From positions 248,001 through 312,000 of the forward strand of contig NZ_CABVQK010000008.1 of NCBI RefSeq assembly GCF_902499335.1: DNA of 64,000 nt, written 5' to 3'. The notes under the pieces were generated by a model, which made no database searches, was not told where the DNA came from, and was given only the letters and a program-made list of their open reading frames with translations. This DNA is from Burkholderia lata. Its GTDB lineage: Bacteria > Pseudomonadota > Gammaproteobacteria > Burkholderiales > Burkholderiaceae. The translations under genes were made by a program, and so were the position numbers. Below are positions 40,990-49,694 of the stretch, one piece after another. Position 1 is the first letter of the stretch. Every line of letters begins with the position of its first letter.

Positions 40990-43900
40990 TTACGCTGCCA
41001 CCCCGCTCGCCTGATGCGACACGAGCCGCGCATACGCGCCCTGCCGCGCGATCAGGTCCGCATGCCGCCCGGCCTCGATCACGCCGCCGTGCTCCATCAC
41101 GAGGATCAGGTCCGCATTGCGCACGGTCGACAGCCGGTGCGCGATGATGATCGACGTGCGCTGCGTCATCAGGTCTTCCAGCGCCGCGCGGATCTGCTGC
41201 TCGCTGATCGTGTCCAGATGGGACGTCGCTTCGTCGAGGATCAGCACCGGCGCATCCTTCAGGAACGCGCGCGCAATCGCGACACGCTGGCGCTGGCCGC
41301 CCGACAGCTGCACGCCGCGCTCGCCGACGCGTGTCGCGAGCCCGTCCGGCAGCCGCGCGACGAAGTCGCCGAGCGCCGCATGGTCGATCGCGCGCCGCAC
41401 GTCCGCGTCGGACGCATCGTTCGCGGCGAGCCGGATGTTCGCTTCGAGCGTGTCGTTGAACAGGTAGGTATCCTGCGCAACCAGCGCGATGTGCTGCCGC
41501 AGGTCGTCGAGGCGCAGGTCGCGCAGGTCGACGCCGCCGAGCGTCACGCGGCCCTGCTGCGGATCCCAGAAACGCAGCAGCAGGCTCGCGACCGTCGACT
41601 TGCCGGCACCCGACGCACCGACCAGCGCGACCGTGCTGCCGGGCGACACCTCGAAGCTCACGCGGTCGATCGCGGGCACGCTGCGGCCCGGATACGTGAA
41701 GGACGTGGCCTCGAAACGCACCGCCGGATCGGCAGGCATCGCGTGCGTGCCGTCCGTCACCGGCACCGGCTCCTTCTCCAGCGCGCGCAAGCGGCGCGTC
41801 GACGCGATCGTGTCGGCGAGCTGGCGCGCGACCTGGCCGATTTCGGCCACCGGCATGAAAGCGGCCACTGCCACCAGCACCAGCAGCGGCAACGACTCGC
41901 GCGGAAACCAGCCGCGCGCGCACAGCAGCGCGCCGAGCGCCGCGACCACCAACCCGCCGAGCCCGCTCGCGATTTCCAGCGCGGCGCTCTGCGCCGACAG
42001 GTCGTCGAGCAGCTTCGCGCGTTGCTTCCGGTACGCATCGACTTCGGCCACGAACGCTGCACGCCGGCGCGCGACGGCCTGGAACGCGGTCAGCTCCGCG
42101 AGCCCCTGGATCGTTTCGGTCAGATGTGCGCCGAGCTGGCCGAGCGCTTCGCGCGCGCCGGTGCCAAGCCGGTCGACATCGCGCCGCGCCAGCACCGGTG
42201 CGAGCCCGGCCCACAACAGGAACGGCAGCAGCACGAGCGCGAGCGGCCACGCGACCGATGCGAGCAGCACCAGCACGGCGGCCGGCACGAGCACCGCGAC
42301 GAACGCGGGCGCCAGCGTGTGCGCATAGAAATACTCGACGGTCTCGACGTCCTGCGTCGCGAGCGACACGAGATCGCCGGAACGGCGGCGCAGCAGCCCG
42401 GCCGGCGCAAGGCGTTCGAGCGTCGCAAACAGCGCGATGCGCATTTCCGCGAGCAGCCGGTACGCCATGTCGTGCGCGAGCCACGATTCGAGCCAGTGCA
42501 GCACGGCCGCCACCGGCGCGATCACGAGCAGCGCGGTGACGAGCGTCGGGCTCACATGGCCGCCCGGTACCGCACCGACCACCAGCGCGCCGATCACGCC
42601 GACGCCGATGAACGCGAGCACGCGGCCGATCCCGAACAGCACCGTCAGCACGACCTTGCCCGTCCACGGACGCACGAAGCGCAGCAGCGTCTGCAGGGTT
42701 TCCGGCCAGCCGATCTCCGCCGCATCGTCGTTCAGCGGCCGCACCTGCGGGCCCGACGACGCGCGCGCGGTCGCGCCGGCCGTCGCTGCCGTGCCGACCG
42801 ATTCGGCAACCGCTTCCAGTTGCGGCCCCATCAGCCGGCGATACGGGCCATCGCGCGCGATCAGCGCCGCGTGCGTGCCCTCGTCGACCACCTGCCCCTG
42901 GTCGAGCACCAGGATGCGGTCGGCGCCGATCACGCTGGACAGCCGGTGCGCGAGCACGAGCGTGGTCCGCCCGCGCGTGAGCCGGTCGAGCGCCTGCTGG
43001 ATCAGCGCTTCGTTCTCCGCGTCGACCGACGACAACGCCTCGTCGAGCAGCAGGATCGGCGCATCGCGCAGCAGCGCGCGGGCAATCGCGAGGCGCTGGC
43101 GCTGGCCGCCCGACAGCATGAGCCCGCGTTCGCCGATGCGCGTCGCGTAGCCGTCGGGCAGCGCAGAGATGAAATCGTGCGCGTTGGCGGCGCGCGCGGC
43201 GGCGATCATGTCCGCGTCGCTCGCGTCGGGGCGGCCGAGCCGCAGGTTGTCGGCCACGCTGCCGTCGAACAGCGTCGCATCCTGCGCGACGACCGCGATC
43301 ATCTCGCGCACCTGGCCGGCATCGAGCGTGCGCACGTCGTGGCCGCCGATGCGGATCGCGCCGCCCTGCGCATCGTGCTGGCGCAGCAGCAGGCGCACGA
43401 TGGTCGACTTGCCCGCGCCGCTCGGCCCGACGATCGCCACCGTCTCGCCTTCGCGCACCGAGAAGCTCAGTGCCGCATGCGCGTCCGCACGGCGCCCCGG
43501 ATACGCGAAGCTGACGGCGTCGAACGCGATCTCCGGCCGCAGACCCGTGACGCGCGACGCATCGGTGGAAGGCGCTTGGCCATCCGCGTCGAGCAGCGCG
43601 TGGATCGCATTCGCCGCCGACTGGCCGATCATCCCCTGATGCAAGACGGAACGCAGGTCGCGCAGCGGCCGGAAGATTTCGCTGCCGGCCATCAGCACGA
43701 TCAGCAGCGCCTCGAGGCTCATGTCGCCGTGCCGCACGCGCCACGCGCCGACCGCGATCGCGGCAGCCGCACCGAGACCGGTGCCGAGATCGGTGAAGAG
43801 CCGCGTCAGCAGGCCGAGCGCAAGCACCCAGAACGTGCTGTCGGACAGCGCGCGCGCCTTCGCGGCCAGCTTCGCGCCGAATGCCGTGCTTTGCCCGAAC

Positions 43901-44529
43901 GCCTTCAGCGTCGGCAGCCCTTGCACCGCGTCGAGAAACTCCTCGCCGAACGCCTTGAACGCTGCGGAGCGCGCGAGCGCCGCGCGCTTGTCGGCGCGAT
44001 GCACGAACTGCGGCAGCGCGAGCGTGACGAGCGCCGCGACCAGCAGGATCGCTGCCGTCGGCACGTCCCACCACGCGAGCACCGCGAAGATCATCACCGG
44101 CGCGCAGGCGGCAATCACGAGCTGCGGCAGGTAGGTGCCGAAAAAGGTCTGCAGTTGCTCGACGCCGTCGACGACGGCCAGCATCACGCCGCCCGTGCGT
44201 TCGCCGCTGAACCAGGCGGGGCCGAGCGCCGCGATCCGGTCGAACAGCCGCGCACGCAGCGTGGCCTGCACGCGCCCGGCCGTGTGCTGCGCGAGCACCG
44301 TGCGGCGATGATCGAGCCACGCGCGCAACAGTACGCAAGCTGCCGTTGCAACGACGGCTTCGCCGATGCTGCGCGCCGGCGCGCCGGAAAAAACCAGCGC
44401 CAGCACGCGGCCGAGAAAGACGAAGCGCAGGATCCCGACACCCATCGCGAGCAGCCCGAGCGCGACGGCCGCGGCGACCCGCCAGCGCAGTCCCGCCATC
44501 ATTGCCCATAGTCGTCGGTCGAAATACAT
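40990..44529 (-). CDS. Fused CydD-CydC-type ABC exporter (1179 aa)
   Basis: Two complete transmembrane-plus-nucleotide-binding halves in one chain. Walker A sites are GPSGAGKST (about residue 370) and GASGAGKST (about 967); each half has LSGGQRQR and Walker B (LLLDEALSSVD; LILDEATSHLD). The order matches CydD followed by CydC, the exporter of cysteine and glutathione to the periplasm needed for cytochrome bd assembly. These are normally two genes. No cydAB genes are adjacent. GGAGGG precedes the ATG at 44529. A LysR gene is divergent. Other heterodimer-like exporters are possible. Confidence 0.82.
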   Translation of the reverse strand: MYFDRRLWAMMAGLRWRVAAAVALGLLAMGVGILRFVFLGRVLALVFSGAPARSIGEAVVATAACVLLRAWLDHRRTVLAQHTAGRVQATLRARLFDRIAALGPAWFSGERTGGVMLAVVDGVEQLQTFFGTYLPQLVIAACAPVMIFAVLAWWDVPTAAILLVAALVTLALPQFVHRADKRAALARSAAFKAFGEEFLDAVQGLPTLKAFGQSTAFGAKLAAKARALSDSTFWVLALGLLTRLFTDLGTGLGAAAAIAVGAWRVRHGDMSLEALLIVLMAGSEIFRPLRDLRSVLHQGMIGQSAANAIHALLDADGQAPSTDASRVTGLRPEIAFDAVSFAYPGRRADAHAALSFSVREGETVAIVGPSGAGKSTIVRLLLRQHDAQGGAIRIGGHDVRTLDAGQVREMIAVVAQDATLFDGSVADNLRLGRPDASDADMIAAARAANAHDFISALPDGYATRIGERGLMLSGGQRQRLAIARALLRDAPILLLDEALSSVDAENEALIQQALDRLTRGRTTLVLAHRLSSVIGADRILVLDQGQVVDEGTHAALIARDGPYRRLMGPQLEAVAESVGTAATAGATARASSGPQVRPLNDDAAEIGWPETLQTLLRFVRPWTGKVVLTVLFGIGRVLAFIGVGVIGALVVGAVPGGHVSPTLVTALLVIAPVAAVLHWLESWLAHDMAYRLLAEMRIALFATLERLAPAGLLRRRSGDLVSLATQDVETVEYFYAHTLAPAFVAVLVPAAVLVLLASVAWPLALVLLPFLLWAGLAPVLARRDVDRLGTGAREALGQLGAHLTETIQGLAELTAFQAVARRRAAFVAEVDAYRKQRAKLLDDLSAQSAALEIASGLGGLVVAALGALLCARGWFPRESLPLLVLVAVAAFMPVAEIGQVARQLADTIASTRRLRALEKEPVPVTDGTHAMPADPAVRFEATSFTYPGRSVPAIDRVSFEVSPGSTVALVGASGAGKSTVASLLLRFWDPQQGRVTLGGVDLRDLRLDDLRQHIALVAQDTYLFNDTLEANIRLAANDASDADVRRAIDHAALGDFVARLPDGLATRVGERGVQLSGGQRQRVAIARAFLKDAPVLILDEATSHLDTISEQQIRAALEDLMTQRTSIIIAHRLSTVRNADLILVMEHGGVIEAGRHADLIARQGAYARLVSHQASGVAA

Positions 44530-44648
44530 GAAGCCCTCCGGTAGTGTCTGATGATGTTTTTTCTTGACCGGATCGAGGCTACCCGCGCGGCCCGCGCGCG
44601 GCAAAAGATGATTTTTCAACGGGTGTTGAGTCAACTACAATACCCCGC
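44530..44648. promoter_or_regulatory. Divergent promoter region with three GTTGA/TCAAC half-sites
   Basis: In the 119-base gap between the ABC exporter and a LysR gene, TCAAC (44616-44620), GTTGA (44625-44629) and TCAAC (44631-44635) make an inverted repeat followed by the perfect palindrome GTTGAGTCAAC. They end 13 bases before the LysR start, a good place for autoregulation. Confidence 0.5.
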
Positions 44649-45611
44649 ATGTCGCACCTCCCTCCCCTCAGCGCATTGCGAGCTTTCGAGGCGGCCGTCC
44701 GCCTCGGCGGGTTCGCACGCGCGGCGGTCGAGCTGAACGTGTCGACCAGCGCGATCAGTCACCAGATCCGCGCGCTCGAGGAATCGCTCGGCGCACGGCT
44801 GCTCGAACGCAGCACGGGGCTCGGCGGCATCAGCGTCACGCCGGCCGGCGCGCGTTTGCTGCCGGCTGTCAGCGATGCGCTGTCGCGGCTCACCGACGCC
44901 TGCGCCGAGATTCGCGGCACCGCACAACGGCTCACCGTCTCTGCCAACGCGCCGTTTTCGGCGATGTGGCTCGCACGCCGCCTCGCGGAATTCTCGTCGC
45001 TTCATCCCGATACGCCCTTGCATGCCGTCGTGCTCGACGACGAACCGGATTTCGCGCGCAGCGGCGTCGATCTCGCGATCGTGCATGTGCCCGCGCACCG
45101 GCTGCGGGCCGACGACGACGTGCTGGTGCGGGAGACGGTGTTCCCGGTCTGCAGCCCCGAACTGCATCCGTATGCGTCCGTGAACGTGTGCCGCTCCCGG
45201 CTGCTGCAGGAAATGCACGAGAACAGCCCCGAGATCGACTGGCGCAACTGGTCCACGGATTTCGGCCTGCCGGACGACTTCGAGACGAAGATCGTCCGCT
45301 ACAGCAGTTTCAGCCAGGTAATCGGCGCGGCGGTCGGCGGCGCGGGCATCGCGCTCGGCCGCGCGCCGCTGATCGAGCCCGAGCTGCGCAGCGGGCGCCT
45401 CGTGCCGTTGCGGCCGGGCCTTGAGCGCGCCGCATCGTGGCGCTTCGTGCTGCGCCGCAATCCGTCGACGCGGCACCGCCTGCTCGATCCATTGATCGCG
45501 TTCCTGCGCCGCGAAACAGAAGCTGAAGCGGCGCCGGTCGCGGGCCCGATCGTTGCGCCCGCATCCAACGACAGTCGCCTGCACGGCACGGGCCGCGCGA
45601 CCGGCAAGTAA
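44649..45611 (+). CDS. LysR-family regulator, GcvA-like (320 aa)
   Basis: Helix-turn-helix region LSALRAFEAAVRLGGFARAA, then STSAISHQIRALEESLGARL, and a GcvA-type effector domain. The C-terminal 30 residues are an Ala/Pro-rich extension. It is divergent from the fused ABC exporter and may control it, judged by position only. Confidence 0.9.
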   Translation: MSHLPPLSALRAFEAAVRLGGFARAAVELNVSTSAISHQIRALEESLGARLLERSTGLGGISVTPAGARLLPAVSDALSRLTDACAEIRGTAQRLTVSANAPFSAMWLARRLAEFSSLHPDTPLHAVVLDDEPDFARSGVDLAIVHVPAHRLRADDDVLVRETVFPVCSPELHPYASVNVCRSRLLQEMHENSPEIDWRNWSTDFGLPDDFETKIVRYSSFSQVIGAAVGGAGIALGRAPLIEPELRSGRLVPLRPGLERAASWRFVLRRNPSTRHRLLDPLIAFLRRETEAEAAPVAGPIVAPASNDSRLHGTGRATGK

Positions 45612-45638
45612 CGCACCGGCCTCGCCCGCATGCGCCGC

Positions 45639-46010
45639 TTACGGCGCGGCGAAGAACAGCGCGACCACGCACGCCATCCCGCCAAACCACACGAGCGAAC
45701 GCAGCGACGCCCAGTTCAGCAGGTACATCAGCATATAGACGATGCGAATCGCGACGAACGCCATCGCAAGCTGGTCGACGCGATGCACGTTCGCACCGTT
45801 GTGCCACGCCACCACCAGCGCGGCCGTGAACAGCGCGAGCGCTTCCCACGCGTTCTGGTGCGCGGCCTGCGCGCGGGCGCGCCATCCTTCGAGCTTCGCC
45901 AGGTAGTCGCGCGGCGCGCGGTTGTCGTAGCCCTTGCGGGCCTTCGCGAGAAACGTCATCGGGAACGGCAACAGCGCCACGATGAACAGGCACAGCTGGG
46001 ACGTCGTCAT
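45639..46010 (-). CDS. MAPEG family membrane protein (123 aa)
   Basis: Small inner-membrane protein of the MAPEG family (glutathione-related membrane enzymes). Four hydrophobic segments are visible, with the conserved loop APRDYLAKLEGWRARAQAAH, AHQNAWEALALF and ARIVYMLMYL-like helix RIVYMLMYLLNW. The substrate is unknown. The ATG at 46010 is used; a TTG one codon upstream is possible. AAGGAGGAG lies upstream. The stop codon lies inside a 6-bp hairpin (GCGCCG / CGGCGC) shared with the convergent LysR gene. Confidence 0.85.
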   Translation of the reverse strand: MTTSQLCLFIVALLPFPMTFLAKARKGYDNRAPRDYLAKLEGWRARAQAAHQNAWEALALFTAALVVAWHNGANVHRVDQLAMAFVAIRIVYMLMYLLNWASLRSLVWFGGMACVVALFFAAP

Positions 46011-46147
46011 CAAAAGTCTCCTCCTTTATGATTACATTGATCAATGACAAGATCGCCGAGAGCTTAGCATTGCGCCGGGCTGTTCGCGCACCGGTTTTCT
46101 AGACGGGAGACTCGGCTACGCGGCCCGCCGGCAGCCGCGACAAGCCT

Positions 46148-46213
46148 GGTTCGACACCAAAATTTCCACCAAATCGTCGACAAAAACGTTAATTAAAACT
46201 GGTCGAACACCAA
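46148..46213 (+). promoter_or_regulatory. AT-rich alr promoter region with a direct repeat
   Basis: GGTTCGACACCAA (46148-46160) and GGTCGAACACCAA (46201-46213) match at 11 of 13 positions and are 53 bases apart, close to five helical turns, flanking AT-rich DNA (AAAACGTTAATTAAAA). This is a plausible pair of binding sites ahead of alanine racemase. Confidence 0.4.
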
Positions 46214-46311
46214 TAAGATAGCGTTCAACACTGGCCCGGCGCATTGCCGCGCCAGGCTGCCGAACCCGCGCCGCCGCGCGCGCCAAACGACATCCGATCC
46301 GAGACATCGCC

Positions 46312-47433
46312 ATGCCCCGTCCCATCGTCGCCCATATCCGTCCTGACGCCGTCCGCCACAACCTCGACTTCATCCGCCGCACCGCCGCGCAATCGCGCGT
46401 GTGGGGCGTGGTCAAGGCCGATGCGTACGGCCACGGCATCGAGCGGATCTACCCGGGCCTCGCAGCCGCCGACGGCATCGCGCTGCTCGATCTCGACGAA
46501 GCCGTGCGCGTGCGCGAGCTCGGCTGGGACAAGCCCGTGCTGCTGCTCGAAGGGATCTTCGAGCCGGCCGACGTCGAGCTCGCCGATCGTCACCGCCTGA
46601 CGGTGGCCGTGCACTGCGACGAGCAGCTCGACCTGCTGATCGCGGCAAAGCCGCAGCAGCCGATCGACATCCAGCTCAAGATGAATTCCGGGATGAACCG
46701 GCTCGGCTACCGCCCCGCCGCTTTCCGTGCCGCGTGGGAGCGCGCGGCCAGCGCGCCGTCGATCGGCAAGATCACGCTGATGATGCATTTCGCGAACGCC
46801 GACGAAGGCGAAGTCGACTGGCAGCTCGACCAGTTCGATGCGACTACCGCGGGGATTCCGGGCGAGCGCTCGACGTCGAACTCGGCAGCCGTGCTGTGGC
46901 ATCCGCGCGCGCACCGCGACTGGGTGCGGCCCGGCACGATCCTGTATGGCGCATCGCCGACGGGTGCGTCGCGGGATATCGCCGATACGCCGCTGATGGC
47001 CGCGATGACGCTGACGAGCAAGATCATCGGCGTGCAGACGCTGTCGCCGGAAGAAACCGTCGGCTACGGCCGCCGCTTCACGGCCGACCGGCCGATGCGG
47101 ATCGGCGTCGTCGCGTGCGGCTATGCGGACGGCTATCCGCGCCACGCACCGACCGGCACGCCGATCGCGGTGGACGGCGTGATGACGCGCGTCGTCGGCC
47201 GCGTGTCGATGGACATGCTGACCGTCGACCTGACGCCGTGCCCGAACGCGGGTATCGGATCGAGTGTCGAGCTGTGGGGCGACCACGTGAAGGTGGATGA
47301 CGTGGCGGAAGCCAGCGGCACGATCGGCTACGAGCTGATGTGCGCACTCGCGCGCCGCGTTCCGGTCGTGATCGTGCCGCCCGGTGCGTCGAGCGAACAG
47401 CCGGCGCTGCGGACCGGGAGCTACGGGCGCTGA
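46312..47433 (+). CDS. alr: Alanine racemase (373 aa)
   Basis: PLP-dependent racemase interconverting L- and D-alanine for peptidoglycan or alanine catabolism. PLP Lys in VVKADAYGHG, substrate region NSGMNRLGY, and the second catalytic Tyr in EETVGYGR; RVSMDMLTVDLT is the C-terminal domain signature. The length is normal. No dadA is adjacent, so the biosynthetic (Alr) or catabolic (DadX) role cannot be decided. A Rho-independent terminator follows. Confidence 0.95.
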   Translation: MPRPIVAHIRPDAVRHNLDFIRRTAAQSRVWGVVKADAYGHGIERIYPGLAAADGIALLDLDEAVRVRELGWDKPVLLLEGIFEPADVELADRHRLTVAVHCDEQLDLLIAAKPQQPIDIQLKMNSGMNRLGYRPAAFRAAWERAASAPSIGKITLMMHFANADEGEVDWQLDQFDATTAGIPGERSTSNSAAVLWHPRAHRDWVRPGTILYGASPTGASRDIADTPLMAAMTLTSKIIGVQTLSPEETVGYGRRFTADRPMRIGVVACGYADGYPRHAPTGTPIAVDGVMTRVVGRVSMDMLTVDLTPCPNAGIGSSVELWGDHVKVDDVAEASGTIGYELMCALARRVPVVIVPPGASSEQPALRTGSYGR

Positions 47434-47487
47434 GCAGCGTCGATACGGCGGCGCGCCGTTGCGTCGCCGTGCGTGCTGCTTCGGTTG

Positions 47488-47517
47488 CGGGTCGCCTCGG
47501 GCGGCCCGTTTGCTTTT
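47488..47517 (+). terminator. Rho-independent terminator of alr
   Basis: A 9-bp stem (CGGGTCGCC with GGCGGCCCG, one T-G pair) is followed by TTTGCTTTT, 55 bases after the alr stop. Confidence 0.75.
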
Positions 47518-47567
47518 CCGTGTGAGCGAAAGGCGTGGGTGACGGCCCTTCCGCTTCGTTCAACGCA

Positions 47568-48362
47568 CTACGAACGCCACGTGGGCTTGCGCTTCTCGAG
47601 GAACGCGTCGATCCCTTCGCCCGCGTCCTCTTCCATCATGTTGCGCGCCATCACGTCGCCCGCATACGCATAGGCTTCGTCGAGCGGCAACTCGCGCTGG
47701 CGGTAAAACATCTGCTTGCCATACCGCACCGCGGCCGGGCTCTTCGCGACGATCTCCGCGACCTTGCGGGCGACCGCCGCGTCGAGCGCGTCCTCGGGCA
47801 CGGCCTCGTTGACGAGCCCCCACGCGGCGGCGGTCGCCGCATCGACGAAACGCCCGGTCACGAGCATGTCGAATGCGCGCTTCGCCGTGACGTTGCGGCT
47901 CAACGCAACGGCCGGCGTCGAACAGAACAGCCCGACGTTGATACCCGATACCGCGAAGCGCGCGGTATCGGCCGCGATCGCCAGATCGCACGCGGCGACG
48001 AGCTGGCAGCCGGCGGCCGTCGCGATGCCGTGCACACGCGCAATCACCGGCACCGGCAACGCACGCATCGCGAGCATCACGCGGCTGCACTGCGCGAACA
48101 GCGTGCGGTAGTAGTCGAGCTCGGGCTTGCTGCGCATCTGCCGCAGGTCGTGGCCCGCGCAGAACGCCTTGCCTTCGGCGGCCAGCACGACGCAGCGCAC
48201 GTGCGGATCGGCAGCAAGCGTATCGAACGCGTCTTGCAGGCTCGCAAGCATCGCCTCGGACAATGCATTGAACTGCTGCGGGCGGTTCAGCCGCAGCGTG
48301 ACGACGCCGTCGTGCGTGTCGCGCAACAGGATCGGCTCGGCAGTCTCTTGATCGGATTCCAT
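47568..48362 (-). CDS. Enoyl-CoA hydratase/isomerase family protein (264 aa)
   Basis: Crotonase-fold enzyme. CoA-binding/oxyanion segments are KAFCAGHDLRQM and HGIATAAGCQLVAACDLAIA; the second catalytic Glu common in hydratases is not obvious at GLFCSTPAVALSR, so it may be an isomerase, thioesterase or hydrolase of the ECHDC3-like branch instead of a true hydratase. The C-terminal ends in the common FLEKRKPTW. Single gene; no beta-oxidation partners nearby. Confidence 0.88.
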   Translation of the reverse strand: MESDQETAEPILLRDTHDGVVTLRLNRPQQFNALSEAMLASLQDAFDTLAADPHVRCVVLAAEGKAFCAGHDLRQMRSKPELDYYRTLFAQCSRVMLAMRALPVPVIARVHGIATAAGCQLVAACDLAIAADTARFAVSGINVGLFCSTPAVALSRNVTAKRAFDMLVTGRFVDAATAAAWGLVNEAVPEDALDAAVARKVAEIVAKSPAAVRYGKQMFYRQRELPLDEAYAYAGDVMARNMMEEDAGEGIDAFLEKRKPTWRS

Positions 48363-48506
48363 GATGTTCCGCTCGATGGGGTTCGGCAGGATTCGATGCG
48401 GCGCGAACGCGCGGCGATGATGCGCGCACGGTCACGGCACCGTGGTGATGAAATGCTCCTCCACATTCGGTGCGACGTCCAGTCGTGGCGCAGCAGGCTC
48501 ACACGG

Positions 48507-48959
48507 TCACGCACGCCTGCGCCCGCTGCGCCACGCGCGCACACCCGAGCGCAGTTGACCGGCGCCGCCCAGGAAAAAGACGACGCCCATCCCGCCGTAG
48601 ATCAGTACCCCGCCCCAGATCGCACCGAACGTATTCATCCGCGCAGTCATATGGGGGGCGTCGGGTGCGTAGCGCACCTCGACCGTCTCACCATCCTGCA
48701 CGCTGACCTCGCCGCCCTGCGGGTATTCGACGTGCTCGCCCGCGAGCGTCGTGAACGCGATCTCCGGATGATGCGGGCCCGCATTCAACTTGATGACGCG
48801 CCCCGGCACGACGACCGACGTCCGCAGGAATTCGCGCGTCGACTGCGCATACAGCGCGGCGCCGATCAGCAGGCACGTGCCCACGAGGGTAAAAACGACG
48901 CCCTTCGCGATCAGCGTTTCCGTCTGCTGCGCGGCGGTGCGGCCGGATTCGGACACCAT
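48507..48959 (-). CDS. DUF3592-type membrane protein (150 aa)
   Basis: Two membrane helices (about residues 16-35, VVFTLVGTCLLIGAALYA; about 107-130, IWGGVLIYGGMGVVFFLGG) flank a periplasmic beta-domain with VVVPGRVIKLNA, PEIAFTTLAGEHVEY and GETVEVRYAPDAP. This arrangement matches the DUF3592 family, whose function is unknown. The ATG at 48959 has GAGG at good spacing; a GTG three codons upstream is possible. The upstream lipoprotein gene ends 10 bases before. Confidence 0.8.
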   Translation of the reverse strand: MVSESGRTAAQQTETLIAKGVVFTLVGTCLLIGAALYAQSTREFLRTSVVVPGRVIKLNAGPHHPEIAFTTLAGEHVEYPQGGEVSVQDGETVEVRYAPDAPHMTARMNTFGAIWGGVLIYGGMGVVFFLGGAGQLRSGVRAWRSGRRRA

Positions 48960-48969
48960 CCCGCCCACC

Positions 48970-49554
48970 TCAAGGACGCGACTGATAGAACGACACGTCG
49001 ATCTTCGACTGCGTCTTGCAGCGATACATCACGCCGCGCCCCGTTTCGTCGGTCACGCCTTCGTACGGGCCGTTGCAGCCGGTGACCTTGTACTGCGCGA
49101 ACGGAATGCGCTTGCCGTCCTGCGGCCGGACCAGCACGGGGATGCGCCCCGTCGGGCCGGCGCCGATCGTGCGGACGAGCACCATGCGCGCCGCATCGAT
49201 CGGTGCGGCTGAACGCACGTAGGCCGTGCGCCCCTGCGCGTCGGTCGTGCCTTCGACTTCGAGTTCCCGGTTGTCCTGGGCCGCACTCGTGTAAAGCGCG
49301 AACGCATAGCGCGTGTTCGGCAGCGGCTGCTTCGTCGCGGGATCGTGCAGCACGAAATAGCACCCGTTGGCGCCCGTTCCGGCCGTCACCTGTCCGTCGG
49401 CCTGCACGGGATTGCACGTGTACGACGAACCGCTGCTGACGGCGGCCTGTTGTGCCTGCTGCTGCCCGGTGCTCGCACATCCGCCTGCCAGCGCAGCCAT
49501 CAGCGCCACGCATGCGCCGCGCACAAGCGCTGCCCGATCGATCTTGATTGTCAT
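48970..49554 (-). CDS. Putative lipoprotein (194 aa)
   Basis: Not recognised beyond localisation. The signal sequence ends with the lipobox LAGGC (Cys about residue 26), followed by a short Gln-rich linker. The mature beta-rich domain has paired Cys residues (YTCNPVQ, NGCYFVLHD, TGCNGPYEG, MYRCKTQS), suggesting two disulfides, and repeated polymorphic-toxin-immunity-like or surface-protein-like strands (ELEVEGTTDAQGRTAYVRSA). Such linkers to type VI secretion accessories exist, but nothing here supports that. It lies just upstream of the DUF3592 gene and is probably co-transcribed. Confidence 0.7.
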   Translation of the reverse strand: MTIKIDRAALVRGACVALMAALAGGCASTGQQQAQQAAVSSGSSYTCNPVQADGQVTAGTGANGCYFVLHDPATKQPLPNTRYAFALYTSAAQDNRELEVEGTTDAQGRTAYVRSAAPIDAARMVLVRTIGAGPTGRIPVLVRPQDGKRIPFAQYKVTGCNGPYEGVTDETGRGVMYRCKTQSKIDVSFYQSRP

Positions 49555-49694
49555 GGGAAGGTGTTCCGTTCCTGATTGTTCTGGATGCCGGGCGTGCCGC
49601 GCTGATCGCGCGGGCACGCCGCCCTCGGCATCGGGCAGGATACGGACATCGCGGCACACTGTAAATTGCGCGCTTGGCCGGCCACGCCGCGCGG

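Noticed and set aside
40444..44511. A plus-strand open frame of about 1350 codons opposite the fused ABC exporter
   Set aside because: The minus strand encodes two complete ABC halves with all ATPase motifs. The plus-strand translation is Arg/Gln/His-rich antisense and has no domain.
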